From: DASZGI01 sp035938995
Lineage (GTDB): Bacteria > Actinomycetota > Actinomycetes > Streptomycetales > Catenulisporaceae
Assembly (NCBI RefSeq): GCF_035938995.1
Contig: NZ_DASZGI010000166.1
Coordinates: forward strand, 1-64,000
Reading direction: 5' to 3'
DNA: 64,000 nt
Part shown: piece by piece, positions 1 to 7,920 of the stretch
Layout: every line of letters begins with the position of its first letter
Numbering within the stretch: position 1 is the first letter of the stretch
Notes under the pieces: model-generated
The model's database searches: none
What the model was told of the DNA's origin: nothing
The model's input: the letters and a program-made list of their open reading frames with translations, nothing else
Position numbers and translations under genes: made by a program

Positions 1-897
1 GAACGAGTCGACGGTTCCTGACACGGAGGTCACGGTGGATGGTTCGGAGGCCATCGAGCCGCCGAGGCTGGCCGGGCCGACCCAGCCGGATCCGCCGACG
101 CTGCCCCAGCTGTGCTGGAGGCTGCCGGATGCGCCCTCGTACAACTCGTCGATCACACCCGAATTCTGCGACGCGGCCTCAGACGCCTGATGCGAACCAG
201 ACGAACTCGGAGCGGGTGCGGTGAAGTTGTCGTAGCGGTATGGCCAGTATGTGTCGCCAAAGCTTCCGCTGACCGCGCCGTCCGGTATCCCGTTGGTGCT
301 CCAGTACGGGTAGGGAATCACGTCGGTGTTGTCGCCGCCGATGGTGTTGGGCGGGGTTTCCTCGATGGCGTAGTACTTCGTGTGGGCGCTGTCGTACCAG
401 CCGTTGAAGATCACGGTGTGCCCGCCGGCGATCAGAGCATCCCCGGGCTGAAGCTGGGAGGGGTCGGGGTTGCCATTGGAGGTCAGCTCGTACGAGTACG
501 CGGGCAGTCCGTAGGTGTTGGTGTCGGCTGTCAGACCCCAGGCCATGCTCACGAATCCGGAACAGTCCTGTCGGTAGGGCCCTCCGACCTGGTTGTCGGT
601 CCAGAAGGACCACGGTGAGTTGTCCCAGTTGCCCGACGACCCGGTGTATGGCACGGCCTGGCTGGACCAGTCCTTGGCGCGGCCGATCACGGTCGCCGCA
701 CTGATCGAGCCGCCGAGCGTGACGCCGAGGCTGCCGGAACCGCCCGATGTAGGAGCGAGGCCCGCGTCCGAGCTGCACTGGCTGCTGCCGGTGCATGAAC
801 TGTCCGCGGATGCCGGCACGGCGGACACGGCGAGCGATCCGGCGATGGACATCGCCAATCCGATCAGGGTTATTCGCCGCCTGATTAAGGCATGCAT
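1..897 (-). CDS. Secreted NlpC/P60-type hydrolase with C-terminal propeller-like repeat (partial)
   Basis: The frame is open from ATG 897 to the window edge, so the C-terminus is missing. The first 30 or so residues form a classic signal peptide (arginine-rich start, hydrophobic core, SAVPASA-type cleavage region). The domain after it contains DCSGFVSMAW, the catalytic cysteine motif of NlpC/P60 peptidases, and later GGHTVIFNG, which supplies the catalytic histidine. The visible C-terminal part, with GGSGWVGPASLGG followed by SMASEP, resembles one blade of the PLL-type lectin beta-propellers of actinobacteria. The start is supported by GAAAGG a few bases upstream. A role in cell-wall peptide cleavage or secreted lysis is likely. 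The domain family is fairly sure; the propeller call is weaker because only one repeat is visible. Confidence 0.75.
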   Translation of the reverse strand, partial: MHALIRRRITLIGLAMSIAGSLAVSAVPASADSSCTGSSQCSSDAGLAPTSGGSGSLGVTLGGSISAATVIGRAKDWSSQAVPYTGSSGNWDNSPWSFWTDNQVGGPYRQDCSGFVSMAWGLTADTNTYGLPAYSYELTSNGNPDPSQLQPGDALIAGGHTVIFNGWYDSAHTKYYAIEETPPNTIGGDNTDVIPYPYWSTNGIPDGAVSGSFGDTYWPYRYDNFTAPAPSSSGSHQASEAASQNSGVIDELYEGASGSLQHSWGSVGGSGWVGPASLGGSMASEPSTVTSVSGTVDSF

Positions 898-966
898 GAA
901 GACACCTTTCTGTTTGGCTGAGGGTTGGGGGGCGATCGCGCGGTGAGCAAGCCGCGCGGCTTCGGC

Positions 967-1842
967 CTATCCGGCGGAGCCGGAGAGGCTGGCGGTAAGG
1001 GCGTCCAGGACGGACTGGTCGCGCACGTTGTTGAGGTAGAGCTGGCTCGGTGTGCCGGTCGAGGTTGCGGTCACCACGTCGACGACGGCGATCAGGGGCC
1101 CGTGTTGGGCGAGGTATTCGTGGGTTTCGCGCACCGCCCCGCCGAAGCCCTGCGCTGTGACCGGAGTCGGGTAGACGGCAAACGCCGCAGACCGTGGGCC
1201 CACAGCAGTCTGATGGACGCCCGGCGCGGTGGCGTTTGAGGCGATGGCGGCGCAGCCGCGGGCACCGTTTGTGATCTTCGCGAGGGCCTCCGCTGCCGCC
1301 CGGCTACTTGTGAAGGAATACGCCTGCTCTTGCGCGGTGAATTCGTCGTAGTACGGGCTGTCGGCAGCGGTGCTCGGCAGCGCGCTGCGCCCTTCGACGG
1401 ACACGGCGCCGAGCTGCGCGAACGTGCCGTGGCTGCAGACATAGCCCTGATACATCGGATCGGGTACGTCAGACCATGTCCAGTGGTAGACGCCGGCAAG
1501 CGGAATCGAGCCGGCGGCCAGCCAGGTCACGCCGCCTGAAGAGTCGAGCGTGACAGAATTCGATGGTACTGCCGGTGTGCCGGTAGACGTGCTCGATGGC
1601 GCCGCGGAGGGCCGCTCGACGGGGGCTACAACTCCTGCGGGCGGGCCGCTCGTCGCACGAAACGGGGTTGAGTGAGTCGAAGAGGAGTTGGCCGTCGAGT
1701 TCTGCGATGTGCCGCCCATCGCGGGTTGGCCACCGAGCGCGACCACAGCGGCCACGCCGGTGCCGCAGACGATCGCGGTCGTACCGAGCAGCAGCGCGGT
1801 TCGCCGACTGCGACGTGGAAGCAGGCGCGCCGGAATCTTCAT
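967..1842 (-). CDS. Membrane-anchored hypothetical protein with extracellular sensor-like domain
   Basis: This encodes about 291 residues from ATG 1842. After basic residues (PRRSRRTALLLG) comes one hydrophobic segment at about residues 18-38, then a long low-complexity Ser/Thr/Pro/Gly linker, then a globular C-terminal domain of about 180 residues. The topology is an anchored extracytoplasmic domain. The C-terminal part, with its EQAYSFTSSRAAAEAL stretch, recalls PknH-like extracellular sensor domains of actinobacteria, but I see no decisive motif. A GTG six codons upstream is an alternative start, and the frame stays open to 2004. No function is proposed. Confidence 0.6.
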   Translation of the reverse strand: MKIPARLLPRRSRRTALLLGTTAIVCGTGVAAVVALGGQPAMGGTSQNSTANSSSTHSTPFRATSGPPAGVVAPVERPSAAPSSTSTGTPAVPSNSVTLDSSGGVTWLAAGSIPLAGVYHWTWSDVPDPMYQGYVCSHGTFAQLGAVSVEGRSALPSTAADSPYYDEFTAQEQAYSFTSSRAAAEALAKITNGARGCAAIASNATAPGVHQTAVGPRSAAFAVYPTPVTAQGFGGAVRETHEYLAQHGPLIAVVDVVTATSTGTPSQLYLNNVRDQSVLDALTASLSGSAG

Positions 1843-2296
1843 GCGGTTCAGGCCGTTCACGAACGCCCCCAGAGGAATCTGTGAATTGACGGATACAGAT
1901 GAGTTTTGAAGGCGCGCAAGCGACCGCCGCGCCCTACATCGCCTGAGCGACGGAGGGCCGTAGCCCCAGGCAGAACCCAGCGATCCGCCACCGTCCGCGA
2001 TCACCGGAATTTGGGTGTCGCCGATGGTGCCGTTGTCGGTCGCGGCTCGTCGCTGCGGTCGTGGCGCTTCGACGAGAGTCGGGCAGGGCGTTGTGTCGCG
2101 GTGATAGCCGCGTTGTGCCGGGTGTGGCGCGCGGCGTCTTAGGGCCCGATGTCGCGTTTCAAGGACGTGGCGCGCATGGGGTCATCCTCGGTGAGTTGCG
2201 GCAACGAGGCCTCTGCGACGTCGCGTTTGGCATCTGCCGCAGTCAGCCTGCCGACGCTCGCTAATACGGCGCTCACCGCCCGCTCACGCGTTTCCC
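1843..2296. other. Intergenic stretch without a recognisable gene
   Basis: I see no convincing gene here. Positions about 2067-2160 are a diverged copy of the sequence that precedes the SARP fragment near 3450-3540. Both contain AGAGTCGG, GCAGGGCGT and GTGATA at similar spacing. Confidence 0.4.
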
Positions 2297-2600
2297 TCAC
2301 CGGCTGCAATCACCGTGAAAAGTGAGGCCCTTTACTGTTGAGGGCTCTGTTTCTAGGAACTGTCCGTGGTTCGGATCGCGTGGCTGAGGTAGGAATTTCA
2401 GCCACATGATCGCGCCGCGCATGAGCAACCCGGCCACGTAGATTTCGGGAGACTTGTCGAACCGCGTGACCAGGGCATGCCAGGCCTTGATCTGCCGGAT
2501 ACAGCACTCGACCGCTCGACCGTTGCGCAGCTGGTAGAGCGCCTTGTCGTGGCTGACGGTGCGCCTTCGGCTTAGCAGTTCTAGAGGCATCCTCACCTTC
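2297..2600 (-). pseudogene. C-terminal fragment of an IS5-type transposase
   Basis: The minus frame contains VECCIRQIKAWHALVTRFDK and then a hydrophobic AGLLMRGAIMWLK segment. This matches the end of IS5-family DDE transposases (catalytic E, R/K-rich helix, terminal hydrophobic helix). The N-terminal catalytic D residues are absent and the upstream part of the frame is unrelated, so this is a remnant. The 5' limit is approximate. Confidence 0.7.
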
Positions 2601-2700
2601 GCGGATGAATTCTCGGCACCCGCACGGGTGGTGTCGACGTCCGCGGCGTCGAACGCGCCGTACGTGTTGGTTGTCAGCGGAGCGCAAGGCGTAGGCATGC

Positions 2701-2735
2701 GCCGCGGCCCCCGGCGAAGCGCTGGGGGCCGCGGC
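2701..2735. terminator. Strong GC hairpin downstream of the lectin gene
   Basis: Perfect 12-base inverted repeat (2701-2712 with 2724-2735) around an 11-base loop, about 65 bases beyond the stop of the ricin-fold gene. It has no clear T-tract, so terminator is the likely but unproven role. Confidence 0.45.
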
Positions 2736-2801
2736 CCGGCCGATCTTGACACTCAATGCTTACATGCCGGTGATATGAACGTTCGGAGCCTCACGTGCGG
2801 T

Positions 2802-3377
2802 CTAGTCGGGGGAGACCGACCACTCCTGGTTCGTGGGCACCGGGATGAACCCGCTGTAGAGCTGCACGTTGTCGCCGTTCTGGGAAGGGTTGTGAGTTGC
2901 GTCGGTCTGGGCGTCCAGCACGAGGCCATACCCGTTGACGAGCGCGTCTTGGCCGGCGGTCGTAAGCACTTCTTGCCACTGCTGCTGCTTACTGCCGTTG
3001 CAGGCCCAGAGCTGGATGGGGTCGCGGAGGTTGGTCGGGCTGTGGGTTGCATCGGTGACGGCGTCCAGGCACAGACCGCCGTCGTCGTTGGTGATGGTGC
3101 CGTTGTCGTTGAAATTCCACGTCTGGTTCAGGCCGCCGGCACAGCTCCAGAGCTGGACCCTGTCGCCGTTGTGGCTCGGGTCGTGGGTTGCGTCGGTTTG
3201 GGCGTCCAGGCACAGACCGCCGTAGTAGTTGACGATCTCGACGTAGTTGACGCTGAATGGCCGGACACCCGCCTTCGTCGCCGCCGCCGCAGGCGTGGCC
3301 GCCGCGACAGTGCTGCAGAGCGCTGCCGCGGCGGCGAGCGCGACCGCCGCCGACGTCGTCGTGCGATTTCTTCCCAT
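2802..3377 (-). CDS. Secreted ricin B-type (beta-trefoil) lectin
   Basis: This encodes about 191 residues from ATG 3377, preceded by GGAGG at good spacing. Residues 1-33 are a signal peptide rich in alanine. The mature protein is almost entirely three homologous units, each with GLCLDA or GLVLDA, a QTDATHDPS-type loop, a VQLWSC-type strand and a terminal W (QTWNF, QQWQE, QEWS). These are the QxW repeats of ricin-type trefoils. No catalytic domain is attached, so it probably binds extracellular carbohydrate. A strong hairpin lies downstream at 2701-2735. Confidence 0.85.
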   Translation of the reverse strand: MGRNRTTTSAAVALAAAAALCSTVAAATPAAAATKAGVRPFSVNYVEIVNYYGGLCLDAQTDATHDPSHNGDRVQLWSCAGGLNQTWNFNDNGTITNDDGGLCLDAVTDATHSPTNLRDPIQLWACNGSKQQQWQEVLTTAGQDALVNGYGLVLDAQTDATHNPSQNGDNVQLYSGFIPVPTNQEWSVSPD

Positions 3378-3447
3378 GCGTGATCCCTCCATAGGAGCGT
3401 GCTCCGTGCTGCCGATGGCCCCGTGAACAACCGTGGTGTACGCCGCG

Positions 3448-3540
3448 GTCGGGGCGTCTCGACTAGAGTCGGCGCAGGGCGTGACATCGCAGTGATAAGT
3501 ACGCTGCACGGGATGTCACGGCGGGTGTCACAGGGCGCGA
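3448..3540 (+). promoter_or_regulatory. Repeat-rich region upstream of the SARP fragment
   Basis: It contains GTGACATC (3481-3488), its inverse GATGTCAC (3511-3518) and a further TGTCAC nearby. Spaced TGTCAC-like elements fit a SARP-type operator and promoter, but this is inference. A diverged copy lies near 2067-2160. Confidence 0.35.
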
Positions 3541-3574
3541 CACTGCATTTCGGGGGTACCGGGTTTGGGTTGGG

Positions 3575-3883
3575 GTGCTGGGTACGCTGCGTGTCGTGGC
3601 GAAGGGTGCGCAGGAGCGGCCGTTGGTGGTGGCGGGCCGCCTGCGGGTGTTGCTGTGGCACGTCAATGAGCCGGTGTCGGTGGACGAGTTGAGCGAGTTG
3701 GTGTGGGACGGGGCACCGCCGCCCGGTGCACCGGCGGCGTTGCGCGCCCTGGGCCTGCGGCTGCGTCAGGCGCTGGGCCCGCAGGCCGGTGCACGGGTCC
3801 TGACCCAGTCTCCGGGCTACCTGATCCAACTGCTCGACGACGAACGACGCCACAAACAAGGCCATCGAAGATGGGCTGGATGA
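3575..3883 (+). pseudogene. Truncated SARP (AfsR/DnrI-type) regulator, DNA-binding domain only
   Basis: The protein starts LGTLRVV and contains RLRVLLWHVNEPVSVDELSE and LVWDGAPPPGAP, then LRLRQALGPQAG and SPGYLIQL. This is the winged-helix transcription-activator domain of SARP regulators, about 90 residues. The reading frame then becomes unrelated and stops. The bacterial transcriptional activation domain and any ATPase part are missing. It is probably the 5' stump of a larger regulator. Confidence 0.75.
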
Positions 3884-3910
3884 CGAATAACCAGCGGGCC
3901 TCTCATGACC

Positions 3911-3942
3911 GGAAGCGGCCCCCGAGTTCGGGGGCCGCTTCC
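3911..3942. terminator. Rho-independent-type hairpin
   Basis: A near-perfect 15-base inverted repeat (3911-3925 with 3928-3942) with a G5/C5 core is followed by a short T-rich run. It lies just after the SARP remnant and is probably the surviving terminator of the original gene. Confidence 0.65.
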
Positions 3943-4336
3943 TCATTTCCACGGCTATTAGGAGTCATCGCAGCATCGACCCGAGTCGGACCGACTTATC
4001 CCTCACAATTCGGGCACTGCTGATCCGCAGCCACAGACTGCCCGGCACTCGTGGGCCGCGTGTACCCACGGGCGCTCATCCGCCGGCCATCCGAAGCCCC
4101 GTTACCCGATGCTGGGCATGCTATGAGGCGCGGGCCACCGGGCGCAGTGTGTCAGGAACCCCATCCGCCCCAACACCGGCTCCGCCGGAGGCCAAAAAGC
4201 TGGCACGTAGCTGGCACGTGGACGGCGACAAACAGCGACCTACGGTGACACACACTGACAGGGCTTTGATGAAAGAGCGCTGATTCAACAAAGTAGAAAG
4301 ACCAGGTCAGACTACGTCTGGCCTAGTCTTGATCCT
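3943..4336. other. Non-coding left junction of the putative island
   Basis: No gene is seen. An 11-base element (AGCTGGCACGT) is tandemly repeated near 4198-4219. Just left of the tRNA fragment, about 4302-4325, is an imperfect hairpin that mirrors the one beside the second tRNA fragment. Confidence 0.4.
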
Positions 4337-4380
4337 GTAGCCCCGACGGGATTCGAACCCGCGCTACTGCCTTGAGAGGG
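4337..4380 (-). repeat. tRNA 3'-half fragment (probable att site, left)
   Basis: On the minus strand this 44-base segment reads as an anticodon loop with CTC, a 3' anticodon stem, a short variable loop, a T-arm (GCGGGTTCGAATCCCGT) and a 3' acceptor strand. That is the 3' half of a tRNA, most consistent with tRNA-Glu(CUC). No complementary 5' half follows. It is identical to 40576-40619 in the same orientation, so the two form direct repeats about 36.2 kb apart, as left by a tRNA-targeting integrative element. Confidence 0.7.
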
Positions 4381-5308
4381 TAGCTGCCCCGAGGCATATT
4401 TCCGCAGGTGAAAGCCTGCTTCAGTGACCTCTCGTAGTACGTCGGCGCACACCTGGCGCACAGCGTGCCCAGCTCACGCTCACTTCAGCTACGGCACGCG
4501 ACAGACACATGCGACGCTGCGCAACGGTGTGTCACTGCTCCACCACACGAACGCCGTCGGCAGTCGCAGTTCGATGCCACAGCCACAGCAGCGCATGAAG
4601 ACCGAGACGACGGGCCCGGACAACAACGACGATTCATCGCCTGGCATGAAGTGCCCGGACGTTATCGCCAGCCGGCGCCGCACCCGAAGAGTAGCGTGCA
4701 TAAAAGCATCGAATTCTGAATCCCCCAGAAAACGATTTCCGCGCATCCATAACCAGAATTAAGAAATGACCGCACAAGGCAACCGGCATACTGAATGAGA
4801 ATTTCGAAAAGATCAACAAGTCAGATTCGAGGCCTAAGGCCACAAGGCGGGGCGGGCAACTCGCGCAGTCTTCAGATCACGGTGACCTGCGCGCTCCCAA
4901 GGATTATGAGTCTGCATCCTGATATGTTAACCCATATTCACGAGTGCCAATCCGTCCACCCGTGTCCGGTCTTCGACCGGTCTCCGTCCCAAATTCACCG
5001 CCCCGTGCCGCGGTATACCGTCGCCGCCCCTCCCACTTCCTTCTCACTGCGCACCGCGCATTTCGTCCGTGGTCCCTCTCACCATGACCGATGGCGAGAG
5101 GGAGCGTGGAGGCTTATTCAGAACTCGACGCGACCGCGCTCGGGCGAGCGGTCGCGTAGCACTCCGACGCTGGTCGACCGCATCCGGCGTATGGTCGCGC
5201 TTGCCAGCTCTGCGAGTTCTGCATAACCCTCATGGTTCCGTGGATCCGTGTCCGATTGCGTGGTCGGCGCGTCGTGCGCAGCGCCTGGCGTGCCGAGGTT
5301 TATCGCGT
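4381..5308. other. Stretch without a convincing gene
   Basis: Base composition is partly lower in GC than the surroundings and no open frame has recognisable protein features. Two hairpins stand out: about 5075-5104 (CCCTCTC paired with GAGAGGG) and 5128-5157 (perfect 10-base arms, ACGCGACCGC). Confidence 0.4.
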
Positions 5309-5470
5309 TCAGATCCGCGCGTCGCGCTCGCGTGGTTCGGGCAGGACGCGGGCGAGGGCAGTGAAGTCGTTGTCCACGTGCAGGACGGTCAGGTCATGGT
5401 GGACCGCGGTCGCGGCCACCAGCAGATCGAGCACGCCGAGCCCGCGGTGCTGGGAGTGCCCGGTCCCGCC
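5309..5470 (-). pseudogene. C-terminal fragment of a VapC-type PIN-domain toxin
   Basis: The minus frame ends HRGLGVLDLLVAATAV, then LTVLHVDNDFTALARV. This is the C-terminal half of VapC PIN ribonucleases, including the LDLLVAATA helix and the late acidic residues (D-ND). The N-terminal acidic residues and any VapB antitoxin are absent, so this is a relic. Confidence 0.65.
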
Positions 5471-5483
5471 GCCAGCCTCGGGA

Positions 5484-5660
5484 TCACACACGACGTGCTG
5501 GGTGCCCAAGACACCCATATCGGCAGTCTGTGTCTGTTTACCGACGGCACCTGGCTCTGGCACTCCGAACTGGCCTACTACGTCGAGCACCACCACCTCG
5601 ACCTCGACCTCGACCCCAGATTCACCGCCCACGCCCACAGCCACCGCTGGAGTGCGCCGA
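5484..5660 (+). pseudogene. Fragment of a conserved hypothetical protein
   Basis: The plus frame contains LFTDGTWLWHSELAYYVEHH. The pattern TDGxWLWxxxLAYYV resembles the end of small conserved actinobacterial proteins of unknown function. No matching start or upstream part is present. Low-confidence relic. Confidence 0.35.
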
Positions 5661-5765
5661 CACCCACCACCGAAAGACGTACTCAAGACCGAGCACACAC
5701 TCATCCATGCCACCCCGTCAGCCCAGTACCAATCCAAAGAACCGGCCCCGCAACGATCCCCGTCA

Positions 5766-6080
5766 GAACCACGTCCCGGTTAAGTTCGAAGAGCCGGCAT
5801 GCGCGGCGTTGCTGTCCTCATTGTGAGAGTGGGCTGCCTTCGCGGCCGCTTTGAAACACGCTTCCCACAGCGGATCGGTGGTCGAGGGAAGCCTGACGTG
5901 GACCGGGCCATTCAGATCTCGGTAGTCCGGATCACTACCGACGGCTCGCTCGCTGCGCTTGAAGAACGGCAGTAGCTCGTCGTCGTTCCACCCCTTGGCG
6001 CCAGCCGCCTGCCACGCGTCGTAGCCGGACCGGTCGCCGTGAACGAAAATCAAACATTGATTACGCAGGGTCCACCCGGC
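5766..6080 (-). pseudogene. Internal fragment of a GMC-family oxidoreductase
   Basis: About 100 residues match choline-dehydrogenase-like GMC oxidoreductases: GDRSGYDAW, then GAKGWNDDELLPFFKRSER and DPLWEACFKAAAKAAH followed by NED. The FAD-binding N-terminus and catalytic C-terminus are both missing, so the gene is a remnant. The limits are approximate. Confidence 0.7.
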
Positions 6081-6144
6081 ACTTTGCCTTGCGGCATGAG
6101 AACAGGGATTGACGTCCCGGGTACCGAGCAGTAGCGTTCGCACA

Positions 6145-6154
6145 TCGTATACGA
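6145..6154. promoter_or_regulatory. Palindrome TCGTATACGA, likely GntR operator
   Basis: This perfect 10-base palindrome lies about 56 bases before the GntR start in an otherwise GC-rich context. TnGTATACnA-type palindromes are typical FadR-subfamily GntR sites, so autoregulation is a reasonable inference. Confidence 0.5.
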
Positions 6155-6209
6155 AATATCCAATGCGAGATCTCGGGTGTGGCGGCGGCCGCACGCCGAA
6201 CGGAGTCAG

Positions 6210-6875
6210 ATGTCGAATGCGGTCGTGCCGTCGGTCGCGGTTCCCTCGCGTACCGAGGCAGTGTTGGACGCGCTCAAGCACGCGATCCTCACCGGGGGGC
6301 TGCCGCCGGGGCAGTCCCTGGTCGAAAACGAACTGGCCACGCAGATGGGCGTTTCCAAGACGCCGGTGCGCGAGGCGCTCAAGACCCTCGCCGGCGCCGG
6401 CCTGGTGACGATGAGCCCGTACAAGGGCGCCACGGTACGCACCGTCGATGACGTGCTCGCCCACTCCGTGTACGACATCAGGCTGCTGCTCGAGCCGGAG
6501 GCGTTACGCCGTGCCGTCGCCGCTGACGGTAGTGCATCAGCGCACTGGCGGTCGGCGGCTGACGCGCTCGATCGGGCCGATCAGTGCACCGACCGGGCCG
6601 ATCGGTCGCTGGCCAACCGGGATTTCCACCGCGCGCTGTATCTCGGCTGCGGCAATGAGCTGATGGTCGGAATCCTGGACGGGCTGCGCGACCAGACCGC
6701 GCTGGTCTCGGCCGTCGTGTGGAACCGCACGCCGAGCTGGGAGCAGGAGGCCACCGAGCACCGGGCGATCCTCGACGCGGTGCTCGCCGGATCGGCCGAG
6801 CGGGCCGCGACCCTGCTGCACTCGCACATCGCGGCGTTCGTCGAGCGCAACTTCGGCAAGGCGCGAACAAGCTGA
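6210..6875 (+). CDS. GntR-family (FadR/FCD) transcriptional regulator
   Basis: About 221 residues. The N-terminal winged helix is clear (ILTGGLPPGQSLVENELA, then MGVSKTPVREALKTLAGAGL). The C-terminal FCD ligand domain carries the expected metal-binding pattern (DFHRALY, EHRAIL, HSHI). ATG 6210 was chosen over an upstream start because GGAG precedes it and the helix-turn-helix then sits near residue 40. It stands first before the aldolase/dehydratase/ABC genes and probably controls them in response to a sugar-acid metabolite. A palindrome upstream at 6145-6154 is a candidate operator. Confidence 0.9.
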   Translation: MSNAVVPSVAVPSRTEAVLDALKHAILTGGLPPGQSLVENELATQMGVSKTPVREALKTLAGAGLVTMSPYKGATVRTVDDVLAHSVYDIRLLLEPEALRRAVAADGSASAHWRSAADALDRADQCTDRADRSLANRDFHRALYLGCGNELMVGILDGLRDQTALVSAVVWNRTPSWEQEATEHRAILDAVLAGSAERAATLLHSHIAAFVERNFGKARTS

Positions 6876-6894
6876 CCAACCGAGAACAGCGCAC

Positions 6895-6928
6895 GGCGGT
6901 CCGGCCCGCGGCAACGGACCGGACCGCC
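6895..6928. terminator. Hairpin between regulator and catabolic operon
   Basis: Perfect 10-base arms (6895-6904 with 6919-6928). It is not followed by a T-run. It may separate regulator transcription from, or attenuate, the downstream operon. Confidence 0.4.
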
Positions 6929-6972
6929 TCTCCACCGCACACGCTCCGCACCTGGACAGAGCTTGGAGCAGC

Positions 6973-7920
6973 ATGCAATCCGACGATGACACAGAAACGG
7001 CCTTCGCGGGGCTCGAACACACCCGCGCGACCTTGTCCGGGGTGGTCGCCATCCCGGTCACGCCGTTCGCCGAGGACGGCTCGGTCGACTGGGACCGGCA
7101 CGCCGCGCTGCTGCAGCGGCTGGTCTCCGCCGGCGTCGGCGCGGTCACGCCCAACGGGAACACCGGCGAGTTCTACACGCTCACCCCGGCCGAGGCACGC
7201 CGCGCCGCCGAGAACACCGTCAAGGAGGTCGGCGAGCGCGCCACGGTGATCGTCGGCGTCGGGCTGGACACGGCCGGGGCCGTCGCGGCGGCCGCGCATG
7301 CCCGGGACTGCGGCGCGAACCTGGTGATGGTGCATCAGCCGGTGCATCCGTACATCTCCGGCGAGGGCTGGACCGAATACCACCGCACGGTCGCCGACGC
7401 GGTGCCTGAACTCGGCGTCGTGCTCTATGTCCGGGACGCGCGCATCACCGGCGAGCAGATTGCGCAGCTCGGCGAGCTGTGCCCGAACGTGGTGGGGGTC
7501 AAGTACTCGGTCGCCGATCCCGTCCGCTTCGCCTCGGTGGCCCAGGACGCGGGGCGCGAACGGTTCGTCTGGCTCGCCGGGCTCGCCGAGCTGTCCGCGC
7601 CCGGGTACTTCGCGCTCGGGGCCACCGGATTCACCTCCGGGCTGGCCAACGTCGCGCCGGAGATCGCGCTGGAGATGTACCGGTTGCTGGCTGCCGGTGA
7701 TTACCATGGCGCGCTGGAGATCTGGGATCTGATTCGGCCGTTCGAGCAGTTGCGCGCGGCAGATTCGTCCGCTGACAACGTCAGCGTTGTCAAGGAGGCA
7801 CTTGCGCAGCTTGGGCTGTCACGCCGCGACGTGCGACCGCCGTCCCGCACACTGCCGACCGCGGTGCGCGGCCACATCGAGTCCATCCTCGCCGACTGGG
7901 GCGCGCGATGGCAGCTGTGA
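6973..7920 (+). CDS. DapA-family class I lyase (2-keto-3-deoxy sugar acid aldolase or dehydratase)
   Basis: The 315-residue TIM barrel belongs to the dihydrodipicolinate synthase / N-acetylneuraminate lyase family. It shows PNGNTGEFYTL (the substrate carboxylate loop, usually GTTGE), the tyrosine region VVLYVRDAR and the Schiff-base lysine in VVGVKYS at about residue 176. GGAG precedes the ATG. The next gene, a sugar-acid dehydratase, starts 13 bases before this stop, so the two are translationally coupled. Together they suggest breakdown of a 2-keto-3-deoxy acid formed by dehydration of an aldonate. Whether it cleaves (aldolase) or dehydrates (KDA dehydratase) cannot be told from sequence alone. 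Confidence 0.85.
   Translation: MQSDDDTETAFAGLEHTRATLSGVVAIPVTPFAEDGSVDWDRHAALLQRLVSAGVGAVTPNGNTGEFYTLTPAEARRAAENTVKEVGERATVIVGVGLDTAGAVAAAAHARDCGANLVMVHQPVHPYISGEGWTEYHRTVADAVPELGVVLYVRDARITGEQIAQLGELCPNVVGVKYSVADPVRFASVAQDAGRERFVWLAGLAELSAPGYFALGATGFTSGLANVAPEIALEMYRLLAAGDYHGALEIWDLIRPFEQLRAADSSADNVSVVKEALAQLGLSRRDVRPPSRTLPTAVRGHIESILADWGARWQL

Noticed and set aside
4337..4380. A functional tRNA gene
   Set aside because: The D-arm and 5' acceptor strand are missing at both this site and 40576-40619, so neither can fold as a full tRNA.
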